The notes under the pieces are model-generated. The model did no database searches and had not been told where the DNA came from. It saw only the letters and a program-made list of their open reading frames with translations. 64,000 nt of DNA. Source: Mesorhizobium sp. Lineage in GTDB: Bacteria; Pseudomonadota; Alphaproteobacteria; Rhizobiales; Rhizobiaceae. A program made the translations under genes and the position numbers. Positions 55,234-64,000 of the stretch are shown in pieces. The stretch covers positions 372,001-436,000 of the forward strand of contig SAJS01000001.1 in the NCBI GenBank assembly GCA_004017535.1. The letters run 5' to 3'. Every line of letters starts with the position of its first letter. Position 1 is the first letter of the stretch.

Positions 55234-55862
55234 ATGCGCCGTCCCGTCGCAAGTTCCGCCGCGAGGGCGAGGAGCGGCGGCGGCAGGACCTGATCGACGC
55301 GACCCTGGACAGCGTTGCCGAACATGGCCTTGAGCGCGCCACTGTGCGCACCATCGCCTTGCGCGCCGGCGTCACCGCCGGGCTGATCCGCCACTATTTC
55401 CCCGGCAAGGAAGATTTGCTGCGGGAAGCCTATGCGGCGTTGATGGGCCGCATGACCGAGCAGGCGAAAGCGGCATTGCTCATGGAAGATGCCTCGCCGC
55501 GCCGGCGACTTGCCGCCTTCATCACCGCCAATCTCAACGCGCCGATCATCGACCAGCGGGTGTTTTCGCTCTGGGCGACCTTCATCGGCCGCGCCGGCGC
55601 CGATCCGACGCTCGCCCGCGCCCACCGGGAGGGCTATCTCGGCTTTCGCAACGAGGTGGAAGCGGTCGTGGCCGAAGTGCTCGCCGCCGAAAGGCGCAAG
55701 CCGGACGCAAGCGAACTGCGCCACCATGCCATCGCCATCAACGCCATCATCGACGGGCTCTGGATCGAAGGCTGCCTGGCCGGCGAGATGTTCTCGCCTG
55801 GCGAATTGGCGGCGATCGGCATCAAAGCCATAGAGGCCGAGCTCGGCCTTGCGCCGGAATAG
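55230..55862 (+). CDS. TetR/BetI-like transcriptional regulator
   Basis: 210 aa. The ATG at 55230 overlaps the preceding stop (ATGA); an in-frame ATG at 55203 is a less likely start. The HTH is VRTIALRAGVTAGLIRHYFP within the first 60 residues. The C-terminal half has the BetI-type ligand domain: FSLWATFIGRAGADPTLARA and HAIAINAIIDGLWIEGCL. BetI-like regulators often control genes for quaternary amines or amino acids and sit inside the operon they control; the same is likely here. Confidence 0.9.
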   Translation: MNAPSRRKFRREGEERRRQDLIDATLDSVAEHGLERATVRTIALRAGVTAGLIRHYFPGKEDLLREAYAALMGRMTEQAKAALLMEDASPRRRLAAFITANLNAPIIDQRVFSLWATFIGRAGADPTLARAHREGYLGFRNEVEAVVAEVLAAERRKPDASELRHHAIAINAIIDGLWIEGCLAGEMFSPGELAAIGIKAIEAELGLAPE

Positions 55863-55872
55863 GAGGAAATTG

Positions 55873-57453
55873 ATGACCACCGTTGGCGAAGCGCTGATCA
55901 CCTTGCTTGAGGCGCATGGCGTCGATACCGTCTTCGGCATTCCGGGCGTGCATACGGTCGAGCTCTATCGGGGCCTGGCGCGCTCGAAGATCCGCCATGT
56001 CACGCCGCGCCACGAGCAGGGCGCCGGCTTCATGGCGGACGGCTATGCGCGCGCCGGCGGCCGGCCGGGCGTCGCCTTCGTCATCACCGGACCGGGGCTG
56101 ACCAACACCATCACCGCCATGGGCCAGGCGCGCGCCGATTCGGTGCCGATGCTGGTCATCTCCGGCGTCAATGCCACCGATACGCTGGGCAAGGGTCTGG
56201 GCTACCTGCATGAGTTGCCCGACCAGCGCGGCATGATGGAAAAGGTCGCGCTGTCTTCCGAGCGCATCACCGAGGCCGGACAATTGCCGGGCGCGCTCGC
56301 CCGCGCCTTCGCGCTATTTTCGTCGGATCGGCCGGGGCCGGTCCATATCGAGATTCCCACCGACGTCATGGTCAAGCCCGCCGACGGCATCGCGGCGGCG
56401 CTGAGCAACGCCGCGCCGCCGGCGCCGGACGCGGCGGCGATCGCCGAGGCGGCGAAGTTGATCAGGGCCGCCAGCCGCCCGCTGATCCTCGCTGGCGGCG
56501 GCGCCAGGAAAGCCGACGCGGCGTTGCGGCGCTTCGCCGAGACGCTCGGCGCTCCGGTCGTCGAGACCGCCAATGCGCGCGGCCTGCTGCATGGCCATCC
56601 GCTCTGCGTGCCGGCGAGCCCCAGCCTCAAGGCGGTGCGCGCGCTGGTGGCGGACGCCGATCTGGTGATCGCCGCCGGCACCGAATTCGGCCCGACTGAC
56701 TATGACGGCTATGGCGACGGCGGCTTTGTGCTGCCGAACAACCTGATCCGCATCGACATCGGCGCCGACCAGATCGCGCGCCGGCCGGTGACGGTCGGCA
56801 TCCAGGCAGATTGCGCAGAGGGGATCGAGGCTCTGCTGTCGGCAATCGGGCCCGGTCACCCTGCGGCCAAGGACGGCGAAGCCCGTGCGGCCGCCGCACG
56901 GAAAGCAGCGCTGGCGGAGCTGAAGCCCGAATGCCTGGCGCAGATGCGCGCGGTGGAGATGATCCGCGACGCGCTGCCGGGCGCCATCATCGTCGGCGAT
57001 TCGACCCAGCCGATCTATGCCGCCAACCTCTACTACGACCATGATCGTCCCGGCGGCTGGTTCAACGCCGCGACCGGCTTCGGCGCGCTGGGCTACGGTC
57101 CGCCGGCGGCGATCGGCGCGGCACTTGCCGTTCCGCAAGCGCCCGTGGTGTGCCTCACCGGCGATGGCGGCTTCCAGTTCACGTTGCCGGAGATCGGCGC
57201 CGCGCTCGATGCCGACACGCCGGTCATCTTCGTCGTCTGGAACAATCGCGGCTATCGCGAGATCGAGACCTCGATGCTCGATGTCGGTGTCGAGCCGGTC
57301 GGCGTCTCGCCGGCGCCGCCGGATTTCTGCAAGCTCGCCGAGGCCTATGGCATCGCGGCCGAGCGGTTAACAGGGACCGCTGATCTGGCCGGGGCGCTGA
57401 AGCGCGCGCGGGCGGCCGGCAAGCCGCGCGTCATCGAAATCACCGTCGACTGA
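55873..57453 (+). CDS. ThDP enzyme, probable 5-guanidino-2-oxopentanoate decarboxylase (AruI-like)
   Basis: 526-aa acetolactate synthase-like enzyme with its own AGGAGGA site 5 bases before the ATG. The catalytic Glu is E48 in TPRHEQGAGFMADGYAR; GDGGFQFTLPEIGAALD (from residue 430) and NNRGY form the thiamine diphosphate/Mg site. Valine or isoleucine genes are absent and no regulatory subunit (IlvH) follows, so a decarboxylase is likelier than acetolactate synthase. The closest known role is AruI, which decarboxylates 2-ketoarginine in the arginine transaminase route. The neighbouring guanidino hydrolase and basic amino acid importer support this. Confidence 0.8.
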   Translation: MTTVGEALITLLEAHGVDTVFGIPGVHTVELYRGLARSKIRHVTPRHEQGAGFMADGYARAGGRPGVAFVITGPGLTNTITAMGQARADSVPMLVISGVNATDTLGKGLGYLHELPDQRGMMEKVALSSERITEAGQLPGALARAFALFSSDRPGPVHIEIPTDVMVKPADGIAAALSNAAPPAPDAAAIAEAAKLIRAASRPLILAGGGARKADAALRRFAETLGAPVVETANARGLLHGHPLCVPASPSLKAVRALVADADLVIAAGTEFGPTDYDGYGDGGFVLPNNLIRIDIGADQIARRPVTVGIQADCAEGIEALLSAIGPGHPAAKDGEARAAAARKAALAELKPECLAQMRAVEMIRDALPGAIIVGDSTQPIYAANLYYDHDRPGGWFNAATGFGALGYGPPAAIGAALAVPQAPVVCLTGDGGFQFTLPEIGAALDADTPVIFVVWNNRGYREIETSMLDVGVEPVGVSPAPPDFCKLAEAYGIAAERLTGTADLAGALKRARAAGKPRVIEITVD

Positions 57454-57652
57454 AAGGCTGGTGCGGCCGTCGCCCGGACGGTGCCGGCAGGTCGGCAATT
57501 GTCGTCACCGGCCACGACCCCCCACACATGCAAAGACGCTGCGCCAGCCATGTCGATATTTCAATTGAGTGACAGAGCGAAAGGCGCGACGTTCGAGCCT
57601 GGGGCGGCATAACCCAAGATATAATTATAAAAATGACAGGAGCGGTCAAAGG

Positions 57653-58360
57653 ATGACGGAAACGCTTAACGGCAGGCATGTCGTGATCACCGGCGGCACT
57701 GGGGCGCTCGGCGGCGCGGTTGTCGGCAGATTGCTGGAGCAAGGCGCGATCTGCCACGTGCCCAATGCCCACGCGGCGGCCCCGCCGCATTTTCCCTACA
57801 CGGCCCACGCCAGCGTGCATCTGGCGCACAATGTCGACCTGTCGGATTCGGCCAAGGTCGAAGCTTTCTACCATCAGGTGCCCGGGCTCTGGGCCTCGAT
57901 CCATCTTGCCGGCGGCTTCGCCATGGCGCCGGTCGAAAAGATCGAGTCGGCCTCCTTCGCCGAAATGATGGACACCAACGCCCGCACGACCTTCCTGTGC
58001 AGCCGCGCCGCGGTGCGCTCGATGCTGGCGTCCGACACGGCCGGCCGCATCGTCAACGTCACCGCGCGCGCCGGCCTGGAACCGCGCAAAGGGTCGGGCA
58101 TGGTCGCTTATGCTGCGAGCAAGGCGGCGGTCGCGGCAATGACGGTGGCGATGGCCGAGGAGTTGAAGGGCAAGGGCATACTGGTCAACGCCGTGGCCCC
58201 CTCGACGCTCGACACGCAGGCCAACCGCGAAGCCATGCCAGACGCCGATTTCGCCAAATGGGTCAGCCTTGAAGCAGCTGCGGAAGCGATAGCTTACCTG
58301 GCCTCGCCCGCAAACCAGGCCATGAGCGGCACGCTGGTCCCGCTCTACGGCAGGGCCTGA
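57653..58360 (+). CDS. Short-chain dehydrogenase/reductase (SDR) family protein
   Basis: 235 aa. ATG 57653 follows AAAGG closely, with AGGAG a little farther up; a longer frame adds no family sequence. The cofactor loop is TGGTGALGGAV and the active site Y-x3-K is in VAYAASKAAVAAM. The usual catalytic Ser (N-V-S-S-x-A-G) is replaced: here NVTARAGLEPRKGSG. The same change is seen in a subgroup of small SDRs, so activity is not excluded. A 199-bp gap with TATAAT (57620-57625) suggests its own promoter in addition to reading through from the decarboxylase. Confidence 0.85.
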   Translation: MTETLNGRHVVITGGTGALGGAVVGRLLEQGAICHVPNAHAAAPPHFPYTAHASVHLAHNVDLSDSAKVEAFYHQVPGLWASIHLAGGFAMAPVEKIESASFAEMMDTNARTTFLCSRAAVRSMLASDTAGRIVNVTARAGLEPRKGSGMVAYAASKAAVAAMTVAMAEELKGKGILVNAVAPSTLDTQANREAMPDADFAKWVSLEAAAEAIAYLASPANQAMSGTLVPLYGRA

Positions 58361-58427
58361 GCTCTATCTCTTTGTTTTACGCAATTCCGGACGGAAAACC
58401 GCTAACACTTTTCCAGGAATTGCTCTG
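58361..58427 (-). repeat. Family C palindromic repeat (partial copy with linker)
   Basis: Starts immediately after the SDR stop: GCTCTATCTCTTTGTTTTAC, then GCAATTCCGGACGGAAAACC and TTCCAGGAATTGCTCT. The second hairpin is missing. Confidence 0.82.
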
Positions 58428-58437
58428 ATATCCCGAC

Positions 58438-58477
58438 AAAAGAAAGCCCCGCCGGATCGCTCCGGCGGGGTTTTGTT
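58438..58477. terminator. Bidirectional rho-independent terminator
   Basis: Perfect ten-base stem CCCCGCCGGA (58447-58456) with TCCGGCGGGG (58461-58470), loop TCGC, flanked by AAAAGAAAG and TTTTGTT. It separates the SDR gene (plus) from rpsA (minus). Confidence 0.93.
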
Positions 58478-58496
58478 ATTCGCGAGGCGAAAGGGC

Positions 58497-60194
58497 TTAG
58501 TTGCCCTGCTTCTTCAGCGCCGCGCCAAGAATGTCGCCAAGCGAGGCGCCGGAGTCGGTCGAGCCGTACTGGGCGACCGCTTCCTTTTCCTCGGCGATTT
58601 CCAGCGCCTTGATCGAGACCTGCAGCTTGCGGGTCTTCTTGTCGAAGGCGATGACGCGGGCGTCGACCTTCTGGCCGACGGTGAAGCGCTCGGGGCGCTG
58701 CTCGTCGCGGTCTCGCGAAAGGTCGGAGCGCTTGATGAAGGTCTCGATGCCGCTGTCGACCAGCCGCACGTCCAGACCGCCATCCTTCACGCCGATGACC
58801 TCGCAGGTGACGACGGCGTTCTTGCGCAGCTCGCCGCTGGTGGCCGCTTCGCCGACCGTGTCACGCGCCAGCTGCTTGATGCCGAGCGAGATGCGCTCCT
58901 TCTCGATGTCGACGTCGAGCACCTGCGCCTTGACCATGTCGCCGCGATTGTACTCTTCGATGACCTGCTCGCCCGGACGGGTCCAGTCGAGGTCGGAGAG
59001 GTGCACCATGCCGTCCACGTCGCCTTCCAGGCCGATGAACAGGCCGAACTCGGTCTTGTTCTTGACCTCGCCCTCGACCTGGCTGCCGACCGGATGGCTC
59101 GAGGCAAAAGCCTGCCATGGGTTCTCCAGCGTCTGCTTCAGGCCGAGCGAGATGCGGCGCTTGGCCGGATCGACCTCGAGCACGACCACGTCGACTTCCT
59201 GCGTCGTCGACAGGATCTTGCCGGGGTGCACGTTCTTCTTCGTCCACGACATTTCCGAAACGTGGATGAGGCCCTCGATGCCCGGCTCCAGCTCGACGAA
59301 CGCGCCGTAGTCGGTGATGTTGGTGACAGTGCCCTTGATCTTCTTGCCGATCGGGAACTTGGTGCCGATATCCGACCACGGATCCGACTCGAGCTGCTTC
59401 ATGCCGAGCGAGATGCGGTGGGTTTCCTGGTTGATGCGGATGATCTGCACCTTGACCGTCTGGCCGATGTTGAGGATCTCGGTCGGATGGTTGACGCGGC
59501 GCCATGCCATGTCGGTGACATGCAGCAGGCCGTCGATGCCGCCGAGGTCGACGAACGCACCGTAATCGGTGATGTTCTTGACCACGCCTTCGACCACCTG
59601 GCCTTCCTCGAGGTTCTGCACGATTTCCGAACGCTGTTCGGCGCGGCTCTCCTCGAGCACGGTGCGGCGCGACACCACGATGTTGCCGCGGCGGCGATCC
59701 ATCTTGAGGATCTCGAAGGGCTGCGGGTTGTGCATCAGCGGGGTGACGTCGCGGATCGGGCGGATGTCGACCTGGCTGCGCGGCAGGAACGCCACGGCGC
59801 CGTCGAGGTCGACGGTGAAGCCGCCCTTGACCTGGTTGAAGATGACGCCTTCGACGCGCTCACCCTTGGTGAACTTCTCCTCGAGACGCACCCAGCTCTC
59901 CTCGCGGCGAGCCTTCTCGCGCGACAGCATGGCTTCGCCAAGCGCGTTCTCAATGCGCTCGACATAGACCTCGACGGTGTCGCCGACCTTGAGGGAGGAG
60001 TCCTTGCCCTTGGCGCCGAATTCCTTCAGCGGCACGCGGCCTTCGACCTTGAGGCCGACATCGATGATGGCCATGTCCTTTTCGATCGCGGTGATCGTGC
60101 CCCGGACAACCTGGCCCTCGCCGGAATGGCCGGCGGTGAATGATTCTTCGAGCATGCTCGCGAAATCGTCGCGAGACGGATTAGCTACTGACAT
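58497..60194 (-). CDS. rpsA: 30S ribosomal protein S1
   Basis: 565-aa S1 with six OB-fold S1 domains in tandem. Typical stretches: VVRGTITAIEKDMAIIDVGL (domain 1), VEGVVKNITDYGAFVDLGGI (domain 3), IKGTVTNITDYGAFVELEPG (4), VEGEVKNKTEFGLFIGLEGD (5). It binds mRNA and brings it to the 30S subunit. It lies 194 bp behind cmk on the same strand, the usual cmk-rpsA order. The leader holds several GC-rich inverted stretches (around 60220-60330) that could serve S1 autoregulation, an inference by analogy. Confidence 0.98.
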   Translation of the reverse strand: MSVANPSRDDFASMLEESFTAGHSGEGQVVRGTITAIEKDMAIIDVGLKVEGRVPLKEFGAKGKDSSLKVGDTVEVYVERIENALGEAMLSREKARREESWVRLEEKFTKGERVEGVIFNQVKGGFTVDLDGAVAFLPRSQVDIRPIRDVTPLMHNPQPFEILKMDRRRGNIVVSRRTVLEESRAEQRSEIVQNLEEGQVVEGVVKNITDYGAFVDLGGIDGLLHVTDMAWRRVNHPTEILNIGQTVKVQIIRINQETHRISLGMKQLESDPWSDIGTKFPIGKKIKGTVTNITDYGAFVELEPGIEGLIHVSEMSWTKKNVHPGKILSTTQEVDVVVLEVDPAKRRISLGLKQTLENPWQAFASSHPVGSQVEGEVKNKTEFGLFIGLEGDVDGMVHLSDLDWTRPGEQVIEEYNRGDMVKAQVLDVDIEKERISLGIKQLARDTVGEAATSGELRKNAVVTCEVIGVKDGGLDVRLVDSGIETFIKRSDLSRDRDEQRPERFTVGQKVDARVIAFDKKTRKLQVSIKALEIAEEKEAVAQYGSTDSGASLGDILGAALKKQGN

Positions 60195-60388
60195 TGTTTC
60201 TCCTGGAATGCTCCGCGCTGGCGGAGCGGGCGCCGTGGGTTAGCGTTGCGTTGAGCCTGCCGGCGTTCCGGGCTAAAGAGCCCTTGGCCGCTGTTTGAGC
60301 GGCAAGTCCGGCGCATGAAGAATGCTGGCAGGCTGGTTCGTGCCCGATATGGGTATTTTCGCCGCTCAAGGCAACCGAAAAAGCCCGA

Positions 60389-61039
60389 TCAAGCCCTGTT
60401 TCTCTTGGCAAGGGCCTCGTCAACGATCGCCATCGCCGCCAGAAACGCGGCTTCTATAGCCATTTCGCTGGTATCAAGCAAGTGCGCGTCCGCCGCCGGC
60501 TTGAGCGGCGAGTCGGCGCGGCCCATGTCGCGCTCGTCGCGGCGCTCGATGTCGGCGAGGATGGTGGCGAGATCGGCGCTGCCGCCCATGCTCTCGATCT
60601 CGGCCAGCCGGCGCTTCGCCCGCACCTCGGCGCTTGCCGTGACATAGAGCTTGATGTCGGCATCCGGGCACACGACCGTGCCGATGTCGCGGCCGTCGAG
60701 CACGGCACCCGGCGGTGCCTTGGCGAAGGCCCGCTGCTTTTCCACCAGGATGCGCCGGACGGTAGGAATGACGGCAACCTTGGAGGCCGCTTCGCCAACC
60801 GCATGTGCAGAAAGCACCGTGCGGTCAAGATTGGAGAGATCGACCTGCCGCGCCGCGGTTTCCGCCGCCGAGACATTGTCGAGCGGCAGGCCGAGCCCGA
60901 GCAGCTTGTGCGCGACGGCGCGATAGGTGAGGCCGGTGTCGAGCAGGTTCAGCCGGTAGTGGTCGGCGAGACGGCGGGCCAGCGTGCCCTTGCCCGCGCC
61001 CGCGGGGCCGTCGATGGCGATGGTGAAGGTGTGGGTCAT
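60389..61039 (-). CDS. cmk: Cytidylate kinase
   Basis: 216-aa (d)CMP kinase. ATG 61039 ([20 protein letters not shown]) is chosen; the longer frame adds 11 unrelated residues. The P-loop is GPAGAGKGT at about 11-19, [20 protein letters not shown] and [19 protein letters not shown] contain the CMP-binding residues. Encoded between aroA and rpsA, all on one strand. A 262-bp gap towards aroA holds repeat A3, so cmk may have its own promoter. Confidence 0.97.
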   Translation of the reverse strand: MTHTFTIAIDGPAGAGKGTLARRLADHYRLNLLDTGLTYRAVAHKLLGLGLPLDNVSAAETAARQVDLSNLDRTVLSAHAVGEAASKVAVIPTVRRILVEKQRAFAKAPPGAVLDGRDIGTVVCPDADIKLYVTASAEVRAKRRLAEIESMGGSADLATILADIERRDERDMGRADSPLKPAADAHLLDTSEMAIEAAFLAAMAIVDEALAKRNRA

Positions 61040-61084
61040 GGATGGAGCGTCGCTTCGTTGGCGCGGCGACAAACCCTCACGCCT

Positions 61085-61254
61085 TCGTCATCCCAGGGCG
61101 AAGCGAAGCGGAGACCCTCGGATCCATGCCGTGACATCAGCCGAAGAATGCCACGGACCAAAATTCTGCACCGCTGCAGCGCGTTGGCGTCACGGCATGG
61201 ATCCTGGGGTCTGCGCCGCGTCGCGTCGCTCCTTGCTCCGCCCCAGGATGACGG
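61085..61254. repeat. ~180-bp palindromic element, family A, copy 3
   Basis: Begins TCGTCATCCCAGGGCGAAGC and ends CTCCTTGCTCCGCCCCAGGATGACG (end written in part). Interior CAAAATTCTGCACCG matches copy 2. It lies between aroA and cmk. Confidence 0.88.
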
Positions 61255-61301
61255 GACGGATGTTGGGTGCCAATCTCGAAAGTTTGCGATTTCCATCGCC
61301 G

Positions 61302-62741
<1,440 letters not shown>

Positions 62742-62854
62742 TCATCCCCTTGCGCGAGGCCTTCGAATACAGGCTTTTACGACGCCGGCTTTTAGCTTTG
62801 ACAGCGCCTCAAACTGCGGTTAAGGGGACCATTCTTTTTTTGACGAGGCCTGAC

Positions 62855-63250
62855 GTGGCAAAAGCTGAACTTGGCACCAAACGTATCGACCCCGAAACGG
62901 GTCGGAAATTCTACGATCTGAACAAGGACCCGATCGTCTCGCCCTATACCGGCAAGAGCTATCCGCGCTCCTATTTCGACGAAGGCAAGATTTCCGCCCT
63001 CGAGGAAGATGAGGAAGTTGCCGACAAGGAACTAGACGGCGACGAGGAAGAAGGCGCCGAAGTCGTCTCGCTCGAGGAAGCCGATGACGAGGCCAAGGGC
63101 GGCGGCGACGATCTTCCCGATCTCGGCGATGACGAGGACGATGTCGATCTCGGCGATGATGAAGACGACACCTTCCTTGCCGACGAAGAGGAAGAGGACG
63201 ACGACGTCTCCGATATGATCGGCGTCGGCGATGACGAGGACGAGGTCTGA
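62855..63250 (+). CDS. FYDLN-acid (TIGR02300) family protein
   Basis: 131 aa. GTG 62855 follows GAGGCC, and sequence before it is not family-like. The N-terminal 45 residues (MAKAELGTKRIDPETGRKFY, then DLNKDPIVSPYTG) are the family signature; about 75 acidic residues in runs of Asp and Glu complete the protein. In many relatives the N-terminal block is a CxxC...CxxC zinc ribbon; here all four positions are non-Cys. No function is known. It is divergent from aroA across 194 bp, with tRNA-Ala downstream, an order common to the Rhizobiales. Confidence 0.92.
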   Translation: MAKAELGTKRIDPETGRKFYDLNKDPIVSPYTGKSYPRSYFDEGKISALEEDEEVADKELDGDEEEGAEVVSLEEADDEAKGGGDDLPDLGDDEDDVDLGDDEDDTFLADEEEEDDDVSDMIGVGDDEDEV

Positions 63251-63427
63251 TTTTAGACCTCGGCGCGATTGTTTGCCGGCGATTTTCGCCTGTTACGAAA
63301 AAGCGGTCTTTGAAGGCTTGATCTTGACCGAAGGCGGCGCTAGAAGCCGCCAGCACTAAACGACGGCGCGGTTCCCAACCGCGTCGGATCTCTTCGCCGG
63401 AAACGGCGCCGGCTGACTGCCGGGAGT

Positions 63428-63503
<76 letters not shown>

Positions 63504-63611
63504 AACAGTCTTTCCTGAGCAGATTTTTTAGCGGCAGAAATCGTCCCCCCTGTTCACTCTTGTCTGCGCGGCGCTCGGGCCCGTATGGGTGGCCTGGGAC
63601 GCAATGCGGCG

Positions 63612-63715
63612 AGAGCAATTCCAGGAGAAGTGTGACACGGTTTTCCGTTCGGAATTGCGTAAAGACAAAGAGATAGAGCGGTTCGCCGTTTCCATGAAAC
63701 TGTGAAACGCTCTAA
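63612..63715 (+). repeat. Family C palindromic repeat (full, two-hairpin copy)
   Basis: GAGAGCAATTCCAGGAGAAG, then CGGTTTTCCGTTCGGAATTG, linker AAAGACAAAGAGATA and a second hairpin GAGCGGTTCGCCGTTTCC/GAAACTGTGAAACGCTC. The terminal CTAA includes the minus-strand TAG stop of the last gene. Confidence 0.88.
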
Positions 63716-64000
63716 CCGCGCTCGGCGCGGGTTCTGGCTGCCTTGCGCGCAGCCGCTGATCGTCCGGCGGCGCCTTTGGTGTGCGCGGCTTTCCTGGCCG
63801 CAGCCGACCGCTCTGCGGCCGTGCGGCCGGATGCGGCGCTCTTGGCCTGCCGCGACAGGGCATTGTGCGAGGCGGTGCTTTTCGGCTCGCCCTCGAGCAC
63901 TTTCGACACCGCCTTCGAGACCTTCGGCTGGCGCTTCGGCTTGCGTTCGCCCTGGCCTGCCTCGTAGGCATATTCGGCGCTCTTGCGCGTGGTCTCCTTC
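63712..64000 (-). CDS. Basic Ala/Lys/Arg-rich protein, histone H1-like tail (5' end outside window)
   Basis: Frame is open to the window end on the minus strand, so this is the C-terminal about 95 residues of a longer protein. It starts in the window with KETTRKSAEYAYEAGQGERK and continues KPKRQPKVSKAVSKVLEGEP. The tail is Ala/Arg/Lys-rich and repeats RSAAARKAA twice (AERSAAARKAAHTKGAAGRS in part), like bacterial histone H1-type or nucleoid-associated tails. I do not recognise the family. Its TAG stop falls in a family C repeat. DNA binding is an inference from composition alone. Confidence 0.6.
   Translation of the reverse strand, partial: KETTRKSAEYAYEAGQGERKPKRQPKVSKAVSKVLEGEPKSTASHNALSRQAKSAASGRTAAERSAAARKAAHTKGAAGRSAAARKAARTRAERG

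Overview
The window is GC-rich, tightly packed chromosomal DNA from an alphaproteobacterium of the order Rhizobiales, most likely a Mesorhizobium-like species. The grounds are a class II (CP4-like) AroA, the order aroA-cmk-rpsA beside a FYDLN-acid gene and a tRNA-Ala(GGC), a LexA box of the alphaproteobacterial type GTTC-N7-GTTC, many ATGA/GTGA-coupled genes, and several families of palindromic intergenic repeats. Species assignment is inference. There is no prophage, CRISPR array, insertion sequence or rRNA.

Layout. 1-9.4 kb: purine salvage and catabolism (xdhC tail, urate hydroxylase puuD, guanine deaminase guaD, a UPF0303 protein, a glycerate 2-kinase), with a PhzF-like enzyme, two flavin (LLM) monooxygenases and a LysR regulator. 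9.7-12.4 kb: a two-gene DNA-repair operon (radical SAM protein plus DUF4130-UdgX fusion) with an SOS box against its start codon. 12.5-20 kb: glutamine synthetase-like and class III aminotransferase pair, WD40 protein and CobW GTPase, MarR and AraC regulators, DUF2000 protein. 20-31 kb: DMT exporter, LacI regulator coupled to a 2-hydroxyacid dehydrogenase, AprI/Inh-like protein, class I amidotransferase hydrolase, TRAP transporter genes (dctP convergent to adh-dctM-dctQ) and a lone LivH-type permease. 31-39.5 kb: CGNR regulator and lipoprotein, indolepyruvate ferredoxin oxidoreductase, a GGDEF-EAL protein and a FeeM-like N-acyl amino acid synthase. 39.6-46 kb: small membrane proteins, the three-gene pnt transhydrogenase operon and gyrB. 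46-49.3 kb: FMN reductase, cytochrome P450, NDUFA9-like protein. 49.6-58.4 kb: a guanidino/basic amino acid module (Ldh-family dehydrogenase, ABC transporter, amidinohydrolase, BetI-like regulator, ThDP decarboxylase, SDR). 58.5-64 kb: rpsA, cmk, aroA, FYDLN protein, tRNA-Ala and the end of a basic Ala-rich protein.

How the genes work together. The strongest system-level observation is the putative SOS-controlled operon at 9716-12437. The radical SAM/HhH protein ends in a perfect sliding-clamp motif (QLSLF), and its partner fuses DUF4130 to a UdgX-type uracil-DNA glycosylase that keeps the DNA-crosslinking histidine loop. The 49.6-58.4 kb module looks like uptake and breakdown of an arginine-type compound. 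Intergenic space is shaped by palindromic repeats: a ~180-bp element (3 copies), a ~150-bp element (2 copies), a ~50-100-bp element (7 copies), two inverted heptamer arrays and a cluster of micro-palindromes. Several of these supply the stop codon of the adjoining gene.
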